Shown here piece after piece: positions 1-5,344 of a stretch of DNA of 5,344 nucleotides (the stretch's first letter is position 1; each line of letters starts with the position of its first letter). Source of the DNA: Kiritimatiellia bacterium (GTDB lineage Bacteria > Verrucomicrobiota > Kiritimatiellia > RFP12 > UBA1067). The stretch covers positions 1-5,344 of the forward strand of contig JAFXEA010000367.1 in assembly GCA_017521065.1 (NCBI GenBank), read 5' to 3'. Under the pieces are notes generated by a model that saw only the letters and a program-made list of their open reading frames with translations, was not told the DNA's origin and did not search any database. Made by a program: the position numbers and the translations under genes.

Positions 1-1177
1 TGACGAAAGAGTTCTGTCCATAGTTGTCCGTAGAAAGTAGCGACCCCTTGTCACCTACAACCACACATCCACCAACGGGAACAGACTTAAAGAGATCCGT
101 TATCGGAGCAACCACATCCGGCGGAGGAACCAACCCTCCCTCATACCAATGCATTTTGACAGCGGGAAGCTCACGCCCATCAATACGGCTACGGCGGGCG
201 GCAAAATCCATGGTCACGACAGAACTCAGAGGATATATGCCCTTGTGGTATTCATCAATCCTCATGCACTCCGCACCAGTCACCTTGCCAAGCTCCATTC
301 CGCGGAATGGAAGATTCATCAAATGGCATGCCATGTCGCCAAGCGCACCAGTGCCGAAATCAGCGAATCCACGCCAGTTGAACTGGTGATACACCTTGGT
401 GTGCCCCATCTTCGTGCACCAGGCGTAATCCCTTGCGTCCCCTCCGCGTTCGCCCTTGTACGGACGTTCGGCAGCAGTGCCAAGCCACAGATTCCAGTCG
501 AACGATCCAGGCGGAGTTTCGTCTGGCGTTTCAAGAAGGCCATATGCCCAGTCTCCCTGCGGCCACACTGGACGGTTCGTCCATACATGGATATCCTTCA
601 CCGTTCCGATGATACCACTCTGAAGTATCTCAACAGCCCTGCGGAACGAGCTCCCCGAACTGCCCTGATGTCCCATCTGCGTTATGACGCCAGTTTCCCT
701 TGCAACCTCATTGAAGCGGTCAAGCTCCCACAGGGTGCGCACAAGCGGTTTCTGCACATAGACATTTATCCCCTTCTTCATCGCCGCTATCGCGATCGAC
801 GCATGCATATGGTCTGGGGTGGATACGGTCATTGCATCAATTCCTATCTTGTCTGAGGCATCGACCAGCTCACGCCAATCCTGATAGAACGGCACAGCCG
901 ACAGATCAAGACTTACGTTCAGTTTCTTCAGTTCCTCGGCTGTCCTTGCAAGCATGGACCTGTCACAGTCGCATACTGCCACGAGACACGCCTTACCGGA
1001 CTGCACCATCGGCAACCAATCCGTAAAACCCTTTCCCCACACGCCGACAGCGGCAAGGCGCACCCTCCCGTCGGCAGACTTCGCGACAGTGCGACATCCT
1101 CCACAAGCCAATGCGGCAGCCCCTGCCGCACCACCACAAATGAATGTCCTACGACTGCAAATGTTTTCGATCTTCAT
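1..1177 (-). CDS. Gfo/Idh/MocA-family oxidoreductase with Tat signal (3' end cut by window)
   Basis: NAD(P)-dependent sugar-type dehydrogenase/oxidoreductase, with 392 codons visible and no internal stop. The start at 1177 gives a twin-arginine signal (S8-R9-R10-T-F12) followed by an Ala/Gly-rich core to about residue 24. C25 and C28 after it could make it a Tat lipoprotein, but the lipobox is weak. The Rossmann fold begins at residues 39-50 with a glycine-rich turn (G45-V-W-G48-K-G50). The family E-K-P motif appears as V141-Q-K-P144. The second domain has the segments G169-H-Q-G172, W199-T-N-R-P-V-W205, W228-N-L-W-L-G233 and G277-A-L-G-D281-M-A-C-H285, where D281 and H285 match the family's conserved D-x-x-x-H pair. 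These are hallmarks of the exported subgroup in Planctomycetota, Verrucomicrobiota and Bacteroidota. Such proteins are usually about 430-450 residues, so roughly 40-60 are missing. It is the last visible operon gene, 36 bases after the glycosidase-like gene. The substrate is unknown; a link to 3-keto-sugar chemistry is possible but only inferred. Confidence 0.93.
   Translation of the reverse strand, partial: MKIENICSRRTFICGGAAGAAALACGGCRTVAKSADGRVRLAAVGVWGKGFTDWLPMVQSGKACLVAVCDCDRSMLARTAEELKKLNVSLDLSAVPFYQDWRELVDASDKIGIDAMTVSTPDHMHASIAIAAMKKGINVYVQKPLVRTLWELDRFNEVARETGVITQMGHQGSSGSSFRRAVEILQSGIIGTVKDIHVWTNRPVWPQGDWAYGLLETPDETPPGSFDWNLWLGTAAERPYKGERGGDARDYAWCTKMGHTKVYHQFNWRGFADFGTGALGDMACHLMNLPFRGMELGKVTGAECMRIDEYHKGIYPLSSVVTMDFAARRSRIDGRELPAVKMHWYEGGLVPPPDVVAPITDLFKSVPVGGCVVVGDKGSLLSTDNYGQNSFV
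294..311. repeat. 18-bp perfect palindrome inside the oxidoreductase gene
   Basis: TCCATTCCGCGGAATGGA equals its own reverse complement over all 18 bases. It lies in codons for P290-F-R-G-M-E295. With no spacer it looks more like a dimeric protein-binding site than an RNA hairpin, but it is deep inside a gene and may be chance. Confidence 0.5.
1112..1130 (-). repeat. Inverted repeat in the Tat-signal coding region of the oxidoreductase
   Basis: A perfect 8-bp stem (1112-1119 with 1123-1130) has a 3-base loop. It lies over codons for the Ala/Gly-rich signal core (about residues 16-22), some 48-66 bases into the message. Repeated GCN and GGN codons make such symmetry easier to reach by chance, so a function is uncertain. 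Confidence 0.5.
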
Positions 1178-1187
1178 GTCTTATGTG

Positions 1188-1194
1188 TTCCTTT
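1188..1194 (-). promoter_or_regulatory. Ribosome binding site of the oxidoreductase gene
   Basis: AAAGGAA on the minus strand in the 36-base gap between the 821-residue gene and the oxidoreductase. The AGGA core is 11 bases from the ATG at 1175-1177, a slightly long spacing. I see no -35/-10 pair in the gap, so the gene is probably read from an upstream promoter. Confidence 0.55.
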
Positions 1195-1203
1195 CAATCT
1201 GAC

Positions 1204-1224
1204 TGCGCTGAAATCACCAGCGCA
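1204..1224 (-). repeat. Inverted repeat over the stop codon of the 821-residue gene
   Basis: A perfect 7-bp stem (TGCGCTG at 1204-1210 pairing with CAGCGCA at 1218-1224) encloses a 7-base loop that contains the TGA stop (1214-1216). No T-run follows on the minus strand, so it is not a standard intrinsic terminator. In RNA it would sit just upstream of the oxidoreductase ribosome binding site. Confidence 0.6.
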
Positions 1225-3679
1225 CAAAAGTGATTTTCGCCCGGTCCTCCTGCGGCATCCTGTACCATGGCGCATAGCGCGGATATCGTATAGCATTCAC
1301 CGCATCGAGGAAGCGTCTAACAGACTTCGAGAGTTCTTCACGATCCTTTGCCGACACCACAAGCCTGCCACCCTTGCAGTCCTCCAACGCCACGGACAGC
1401 TTCGGCAAAGACACATCCTGCGCCGTCCGGGAACCCTTAAAGAACGTTGCCACTGCCGCTGCCATCTCATGCGAATCAGAATCGGGCGCGTGTTTCACCG
1501 GCAACACCATCTTTCCTGGATTACCATACTTTACCTCAGGCGGGAACCCAAACCTGCGAATGCCATCAGCCATCCCATAAAACACACTGTCACGGTATGA
1601 GACAACGTATCTGCCGCCAGGTTTAACCTCTACATAGTCGGAACCGACGCGTCTATACGCCTCGAACGCATCCCGCGGAGAGAATGCTCCGTCGAACGAC
1701 GATGACTCCAGGACAAGACGCACTTCACCGAAATCACCCTCCCACCGAATCGACATTCCACCTTCACCTTTGACTCTTCCAACACCTTCAAGAACAACGG
1801 CCAGCTGCGATCCGACATCAACCTCGATCCGCTCCCGTCCACCTTTGAAACTGTGATGAGCCTTGCCGCCGAAGAATGGAGCATAGGCATACCCTATACG
1901 CGAAGGTCTGCCGCCAACCACCGCAGACGCGATTTCGTCCGGGAACACCTCGGCCTTCGCCGTACGCACTTCCTGCTTGAGATTGCAGATGGCGAGATAG
2001 CTTCCGTCCGACAATCCATAACGCGCAAAATCCCACCCATCACCTTCGAGCATGAATCCAGGCACGGGCTTGAAGCCCGCATCGTTCATCCTTGCGAACG
2101 CACGGGACGCAAGAAACGTATATTCCGAAAGGAAATGGCTCGGCAACGACCCTCCCACAGCGAACGAACGCCATACCGCATACCTAGAAAGGTCGTTTAT
2201 GAGGAATGTTTTGTCGGCAAGCGACCAGCGAGTGAAATTCGGGTCGAATTCCGAGGCTGCGAATCCTTCCCAGAACGTAAGCCCCTTCTCGCCGAGTGCG
2301 AATCTTTCAGGAAGTCCGTACGGAGGCGGCCGATCCCAAGGCGTGTATTCCGTCATATAGCTATCAGCCAGAAGCATGTCAGAAATGTGTCCTCCACCTG
2401 AATTGACCGTAGCGGCGCATGTTCCTGACAGTTTCTTGTTCGGAAGCGTCCGGACGAATTCACAGAGACGGGCCGTTCCGACGCCTCTCACAACACCCGG
2501 ACCATATGCATCCCATCCGACATTCCTCATTCCCAGAAGAGCCTGTCCGCGATACACTGGCTTAGGACCCGACACGTCAAACGCAATTGCGCCAAGATCG
2601 TGTTTTTTCACAAGTTCCGTCAACTGTCTGCGTAATTCAACGCCCCATGAACATTCAGGAAACGTAAAGACATCCGTGGCATAGGAATAGTCGGAGGAGG
2701 CGAACGAATTGGCTCCTGCCAACGAGTCGGGATATCGCGCCGCAATCTTCGAAGATATCTTGGACAGGACCATCATGTAGAATGCATTCGCAACACCACA
2801 CCTGTATCCTGCAGCCAGACGTTCGTCAAGCATATCGTCAAACTCGGCAATCGTGAGAGTCTCGTTCGTAACGCTCTTCTTGATGCCGTCCACCGTCCAG
2901 TAGTCGTAGTGCTGCACCCAGGAATAGTCTGTGCGCGGACGACCCGTGGGCTGTTCCTGATTCAGCGGGTCTCCCCAGCTGCGGTCGGATCCATGGCACC
3001 ATTCCCAAGTCGCGCCGGAGAAGCGGCAACGCTCCGGATTCGGTTGAATCCAGCTTGCATACTGCGCATTTATTCCGTAGGCGGCAGGATTGACGCGCGG
3101 ATCGCGCCTGAAGAACTTGGGATAAAGCGGGTAGTATCTCGCGAACGCATCGCGAATCCCGTACTTGCGGGAATAGTCGATAGAATGAAACGAGCAGGAG
3201 AACTCGCCGCCCTTCCCGAGAAGGGCGGCCGGAACCTCCACCTTGATCGCAACGCCCTTGCCGCCTTCTACCGGCGCCCAGCGAAATTCCGCAAAGGACA
3301 GGAGATCGGCTGCACCTATGCCAAGAACGGTTCCGCAGGAGTTGTCATGTGCACCGCCAAACAGGAAGCGGCCGCCTTCCATAAGACGACTCGAACCGGA
3401 CTTCTTCGCATCTGGAACGTCCGCAAGTCCATCCCACACGGATGTCGCTTCCGGCACAGTCACCGATGCCACGATGCGCACGAGATTCGTACCGTCCACA
3501 CTGTTGCGGATCCGACAGCGGATGGTCTCTCTTCCGCCTTTTTTCGCAATCCGTTCAAATGATGCGTCCACACCGGACGACTTTCCGATTGTGGCACCGT
3601 TCGCATCGGTGAACGAAACCTGAAACGCATCGACGGAGAAAGCCAGAACTGCGATGAACGTAAACGTAAGATATCTCAT
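1214..3679 (-). CDS. Exported multidomain protein, putative glycoside hydrolase-like
   Basis: An 821-residue protein of no family I can name. A Sec signal peptide covers residues 1-18, with likely cleavage after V-D-A18. Residues about 20-165 look like a beta-sandwich. Next comes R181-Y-Y-P-L-Y-P-K-F-F190, a linker type that often leads into a catalytic barrel in PVC-group proteins (from memory). Residues about 200-550 read as an alpha/beta (TIM) barrel rich in aromatic residues: W225-E-W-C-H-G near the first strand, D361-L-G-A-I-A-F-D368-V-S-G as a mid-barrel strand, and L436-L-A-D439-S-Y-M-T-E444-Y-T-P-W448 as a later one. D368, D439 and E444 are the candidate catalytic acids. Residues 556-632 look like a second beta domain, 642-755 are unassigned, and 756-821 form a small alpha/beta tail. 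The start at 3679 is supported by a GAGGGG Shine-Dalgarno five bases upstream. A strand-level fold reading supports a glycosidase, but hydrolase activity is inference. It could also be a non-catalytic barrel protein. Confidence 0.85.
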   Translation of the reverse strand: MRYLTFTFIAVLAFSVDAFQVSFTDANGATIGKSSGVDASFERIAKKGGRETIRCRIRNSVDGTNLVRIVASVTVPEATSVWDGLADVPDAKKSGSSRLMEGGRFLFGGAHDNSCGTVLGIGAADLLSFAEFRWAPVEGGKGVAIKVEVPAALLGKGGEFSCSFHSIDYSRKYGIRDAFARYYPLYPKFFRRDPRVNPAAYGINAQYASWIQPNPERCRFSGATWEWCHGSDRSWGDPLNQEQPTGRPRTDYSWVQHYDYWTVDGIKKSVTNETLTIAEFDDMLDERLAAGYRCGVANAFYMMVLSKISSKIAARYPDSLAGANSFASSDYSYATDVFTFPECSWGVELRRQLTELVKKHDLGAIAFDVSGPKPVYRGQALLGMRNVGWDAYGPGVVRGVGTARLCEFVRTLPNKKLSGTCAATVNSGGGHISDMLLADSYMTEYTPWDRPPPYGLPERFALGEKGLTFWEGFAASEFDPNFTRWSLADKTFLINDLSRYAVWRSFAVGGSLPSHFLSEYTFLASRAFARMNDAGFKPVPGFMLEGDGWDFARYGLSDGSYLAICNLKQEVRTAKAEVFPDEIASAVVGGRPSRIGYAYAPFFGGKAHHSFKGGRERIEVDVGSQLAVVLEGVGRVKGEGGMSIRWEGDFGEVRLVLESSSFDGAFSPRDAFEAYRRVGSDYVEVKPGGRYVVSYRDSVFYGMADGIRRFGFPPEVKYGNPGKMVLPVKHAPDSDSHEMAAAVATFFKGSRTAQDVSLPKLSVALEDCKGGRLVVSAKDREELSKSVRRFLDAVNAIRYPRYAPWYRMPQEDRAKITFVRW
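3206..3229 (-). repeat. GC-rich 10-bp perfect hairpin inside the 821-residue gene
   Basis: A perfect 10-bp stem (3206-3215 with 3220-3229, eight of ten pairs G:C) has a 4-base loop. It covers codons for A152-L-L-G-K-G-G158 near the end of the N-terminal beta domain. No T-tract follows and the frame is open on both sides, so it is not a terminator. Confidence 0.6.
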
Positions 3680-3684
3680 GCCAA

Positions 3685-3690
3685 CCCCTC
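3685..3690 (-). promoter_or_regulatory. Ribosome binding site of the 821-residue gene
   Basis: GAGGGG on the minus strand, five bases before the ATG at 3679. Its first two bases are also the last two bases of the TGA stop (3689-3691) of the 291-residue gene, so ribosomes ending there are well placed to restart. This is the strongest Shine-Dalgarno in the window. Confidence 0.7.
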
Positions 3691-4564
3691 AAAATTCCTG
3701 GAATATGCGTTCCTGCGGAGAAAACACCGTTTTCTTGGAACCATCCACATAATAGATATCCAAGGCATGACCTTCAATCGTGTTACGGTCAAGTCCACGC
3801 ATACAATTGGTGATCCCTTCAAGCCGCTGACGGAAATCCGTGACAGGAGACGGGAACTTCTGCTCCCATATGACATCTCGCAATCCAACGTGAATGACCG
3901 CAAGCCGCTTGATCGGCTTCTCCCTCTCAATATCTATGAGAAGCGAATGGTCTTTCACGTCCGTAACATCCACAAAGAACGGTTTTGAAAACTCCATCTC
4001 TCCAGCGGCAAGGTACAGTCCAAATGACGACCGGTGACTTCCGGTCTTTATGCCTTCAGGAAACTCAACAAGTCTATAGCACAGACGCCAGGTTGCGGAA
4101 TCTCCGCCAAGGACTTCACGCGTCCGTGGAGAAAGGAACGGCTCGATCCAGGCGTTGTGTCCTCCAAAGCAGTAGAGCCGACGGTCAAGACGCCGACCTG
4201 AAACCGGATGCACAGCATCGTTACATAGAAGCACCTTCGCATTCGAAAAGCGAACCCATGCTCCAACAAGGTACTTGCGTCCTTTCTCCACTGATGGACG
4301 CGCCCGCCAATAAGCAGAATGTGGCCTGACGGTTTTAACAGAATATACAATATCATCAGGGGAGAACGGACCTCCCTTGAGACGTTTCGAGATGCTGCCC
4401 TTCTCGAAAGACTGATTGGGCGGAGTCCACTCGCATTCGTCAAAAAGATTCTTCTCGACAGTTAAAAGATTGGGATAGAAGAGAACCCGGGCATGAAGAG
4501 CGCACCCAAAGGCGAGAAAGGCAACGCCGGTAATCGCAAAGCGGGAGACAAACTGGCATTTCAT
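3689..4564 (-). CDS. Exported protein with jelly-roll (CBM-like) region
   Basis: A 291-residue protein of no recognised family. The same frame stays open upstream to an ATG at 4612, but I chose the ATG at 4562-4564. It overlaps the preceding stop as ATGA, has a GAAGGTG Shine-Dalgarno upstream, and puts a clean signal peptide at the N-terminus (hydrophobic residues about 9-22, likely cleavage after A-L-H-A25). Residues about 30-200 have the strand pattern of a carbohydrate-binding jelly roll of the CBM4/9/22 kind: V75-S-V-K-T-V-R80, a Y-W pair at 85-86, Y98-L-V-G-A-W-V-R-F106, W159-R-L-C-Y-R-L-V-E-F168, F181-G-L-Y-L-A-A-G-E-M190 and F196-F-V-D-V-T-D202. Residues about 208-291 form a separate, probably beta-rich C-terminal unit that I cannot place. 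Its position between a beta-helix gene and a glycosidase-like gene suits a substrate-binding or accessory role at the cell surface. That role is inferred, with moderate confidence; that it is a real gene is near certain. Confidence 0.85.
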   Translation of the reverse strand: MKCQFVSRFAITGVAFLAFGCALHARVLFYPNLLTVEKNLFDECEWTPPNQSFEKGSISKRLKGGPFSPDDIVYSVKTVRPHSAYWRARPSVEKGRKYLVGAWVRFSNAKVLLCNDAVHPVSGRRLDRRLYCFGGHNAWIEPFLSPRTREVLGGDSATWRLCYRLVEFPEGIKTGSHRSSFGLYLAAGEMEFSKPFFVDVTDVKDHSLLIDIEREKPIKRLAVIHVGLRDVIWEQKFPSPVTDFRQRLEGITNCMRGLDRNTIEGHALDIYYVDGSKKTVFSPQERIFQEF

Positions 4565-5344
4565 CGGATTGACACCTTCATTCCAACAACAGGCAACCAG
4601 CATTGGTAGCAACCAATATCAACAGAAGTTCCGTCCGCTCTCGCAAATCCCTCTCCTCGGATATCCGTTGCACTCTCCATCCATTGTGCGTATGCACCGA
4701 TTCCGCGCAAAGGCGAAGAGCGCTTGAGCGAATACGGATTGGATTCGTCCTTCTCTCCCATGAACTTCGGGTCGGCAGGCAGATCGACCCCAAGCTGGTA
4801 GATGGTCCCATCCGGCGAATACGAATTCTTGAGCACAGCGGCATCAATGTTGGATCTGGCATACACGCAATTGATGAATTTTATCGCGGTGGGAATGGTC
4901 TCATTCGGATGGCATAAGATGTCTTGATAGGAATTTCCGTAGAACAGACAGTTTTCGACAAGCAGCGGCTGACCTTCCGTCTTAAAGTAAGTAAACATAT
5001 AGTTGGACGTGTTCGCAACCACAGTGCAATTGACAAGATGGGATTTCATCGTAGCGGTGCCATAGCCGAAAAACATCGCGTCTTTGGCGGTACATCCGAC
5101 GAAAAGACAATTCGTGCAGTTTGGGTAACGGGTATATACATAGTTCGACCTGAAAGTGATATTGACGTGTGGATTGTCAAGAACAATCTCGGAACCAATG
5201 TCCGTAAATACCGTGCACGAAGCCGAACCGAACGACAGATCAGAACCGACAACTTCACATCCGTGGAGATGCGACCTGTTTGCGTTGTTACCGTCGTTTT
5301 GTGAAGACCTGTTGCAGCTGAATCTGGTCCCGTACGCAATCACA
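4561..5344 (-). CDS. Secreted right-handed parallel beta-helix protein, C-terminal part
   Basis: The reading frame enters from the right edge. The first full codon (5341-5343) is a GTG that I read as internal valine, so the true start is outside the window. The 260 visible residues show a ladder of Asn-Cys turns at C79, C106, C132 and C159, spaced 26-27 residues apart, each in a context such as N-C-[LT]-[FV]-x-[GA]-[CN]. This is the coil periodicity of right-handed parallel beta-helices, seen in pectate-lyase-like and Pmp-like surface proteins. After the helix, residues 207-248 hold the common closing segment S209-S-P-L-R-G ... D227-I-R-G ... V241-D-I-G-C-Y-Q-C248. The chain ends 12 residues later with no membrane anchor, sorting motif or autotransporter barrel. 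The protein probably lies outside the cell or on its surface. Enzyme activity cannot be told, because a catalytic groove would lie in the missing part. It overlaps the next gene by four bases and is lower in G+C than the rest of the window. Confidence 0.85.
   Translation of the reverse strand, partial: VIAYGTRFSCNRSSQNDGNNANRSHLHGCEVVGSDLSFGSASCTVFTDIGSEIVLDNPHVNITFRSNYVYTRYPNCTNCLFVGCTAKDAMFFGYGTATMKSHLVNCTVVANTSNYMFTYFKTEGQPLLVENCLFYGNSYQDILCHPNETIPTAIKFINCVYARSNIDAAVLKNSYSPDGTIYQLGVDLPADPKFMGEKDESNPYSLKRSSPLRGIGAYAQWMESATDIRGEGFARADGTSVDIGCYQCWLPVVGMKVSIR
4573..4579 (-). promoter_or_regulatory. Ribosome binding site that decides the start of the 291-residue gene
   Basis: GAAGGTG on the minus strand, about eight bases before the ATG at 4562-4564. 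It lies inside the last codons of the beta-helix gene. With the ATGA stop/start overlap it supports translational coupling and argues against the ATG 48 bases further upstream. Confidence 0.6.

Noticed and set aside
319..588. An 89-codon minus-strand frame within the oxidoreductase
   Set aside because: It is out of frame with the motif-bearing frame, which stays open across the region without a frameshift.
149..856. A 235-codon open frame on the plus strand opposite the oxidoreductase gene
   Set aside because: It lies wholly antisense to a reading frame full of family motifs, has no ribosome binding site or domain pattern, and its length follows from the codon bias of the real gene.
1..1177. 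Assignment of the oxidoreductase to GH109 (NAD-dependent alpha-N-acetylgalactosaminidase)
   Set aside because: GH109 shares the fold and a Tat signal, but the Q-K-P, G-H-Q-G and W-T-N-R-P segments here belong to a different subgroup as far as I recall it.
1204..1224. An intrinsic terminator between the 821-residue gene and the oxidoreductase
   Set aside because: The stem is short and no T-run follows on the transcribed strand; the next gene has its own ribosome binding site close by.
1853..2401. A 182-codon plus-strand open frame rich in Arg and Ser
   Set aside because: Antisense shadow of the same gene; the Arg-rich content is typical of reverse frames of moderately GC-rich genes.
2909..3562. 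A 217-codon plus-strand open frame
   Set aside because: Antisense to the 821-residue gene; its composition is random-like, and no start signal or recognisable domain is seen.
4029..4046. A 6-bp inverted repeat with a 6-base loop in the 291-residue gene
   Set aside because: Stems this short are expected many times by chance in a window of this size.
4565..4612. A 16-residue N-terminal extension of the 291-residue protein
   Set aside because: It would put a cysteine-containing stretch ahead of a good signal peptide, has worse support for translation, and ignores the ATGA overlap with its own ribosome binding site.
1..5344. CRISPR arrays, tRNA or rRNA genes, insertion sequences, attachment sites
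   Set aside because: I saw no regularly spaced repeats, RNA-gene folds, transposase motifs or terminal inverted repeats; nearly all bases are taken up by the four genes.

Overview
The window looks like a piece of a four-gene, single-direction operon on the minus strand of a bacterium in the PVC group. The best guess is a gut- or sediment-type member of Kiritimatiellota, Verrucomicrobiota or Lentisphaerae. This rests on three things: a Tat-exported Gfo/Idh/MocA oxidoreductase of the type common in Planctomycetota, Verrucomicrobiota and Bacteroidota; a secreted parallel beta-helix protein ending in an S-P-L-x-G ... D-I-G-C-Y-x-C tail; and long secreted proteins of no named family. Sampled lines give roughly 50-60% G+C across most of the window and nearer 40-45% in the beta-helix gene. 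The taxonomic call is inference.

Transcription runs from high to low coordinates. The order is: (1) the C-terminal 260 codons of a secreted right-handed beta-helix protein (4561-5344, its 5' end lies outside the window); (2) a 291-residue exported protein with a jelly-roll, carbohydrate-binding-module-like middle (3689-4564); (3) an 821-residue exported multidomain protein with a central TIM-barrel, glycoside-hydrolase-like region (1214-3679); (4) a Gfo/Idh/MocA-family NAD(P)-dependent oxidoreductase with a twin-arginine signal (1-1177, its 3' end lies outside the window; 392 codons visible). Genes 1 and 2 overlap by four bases (ATGA), genes 2 and 3 are 9 bases apart with the Shine-Dalgarno lying over the upstream stop, and genes 3 and 4 are 36 bases apart. 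Nothing in the visible gaps looks like a promoter or intrinsic terminator, so co-transcription is likely. The plus strand carries no gene I can support.

All three proteins whose N-terminus is visible carry export signals, and the fourth belongs to a class that is normally secreted. The simplest reading is an extracytoplasmic glycan-handling set: a surface beta-helix protein, a carbohydrate-binding-like protein, a putative glycosidase and an exported sugar-type oxidoreductase. The substrate cannot be told from the sequence. The two middle proteins match no family I can name, which makes them the most interesting part of the window. Smaller points of note are several perfect inverted repeats, one of which straddles the stop codon of the 821-residue gene.
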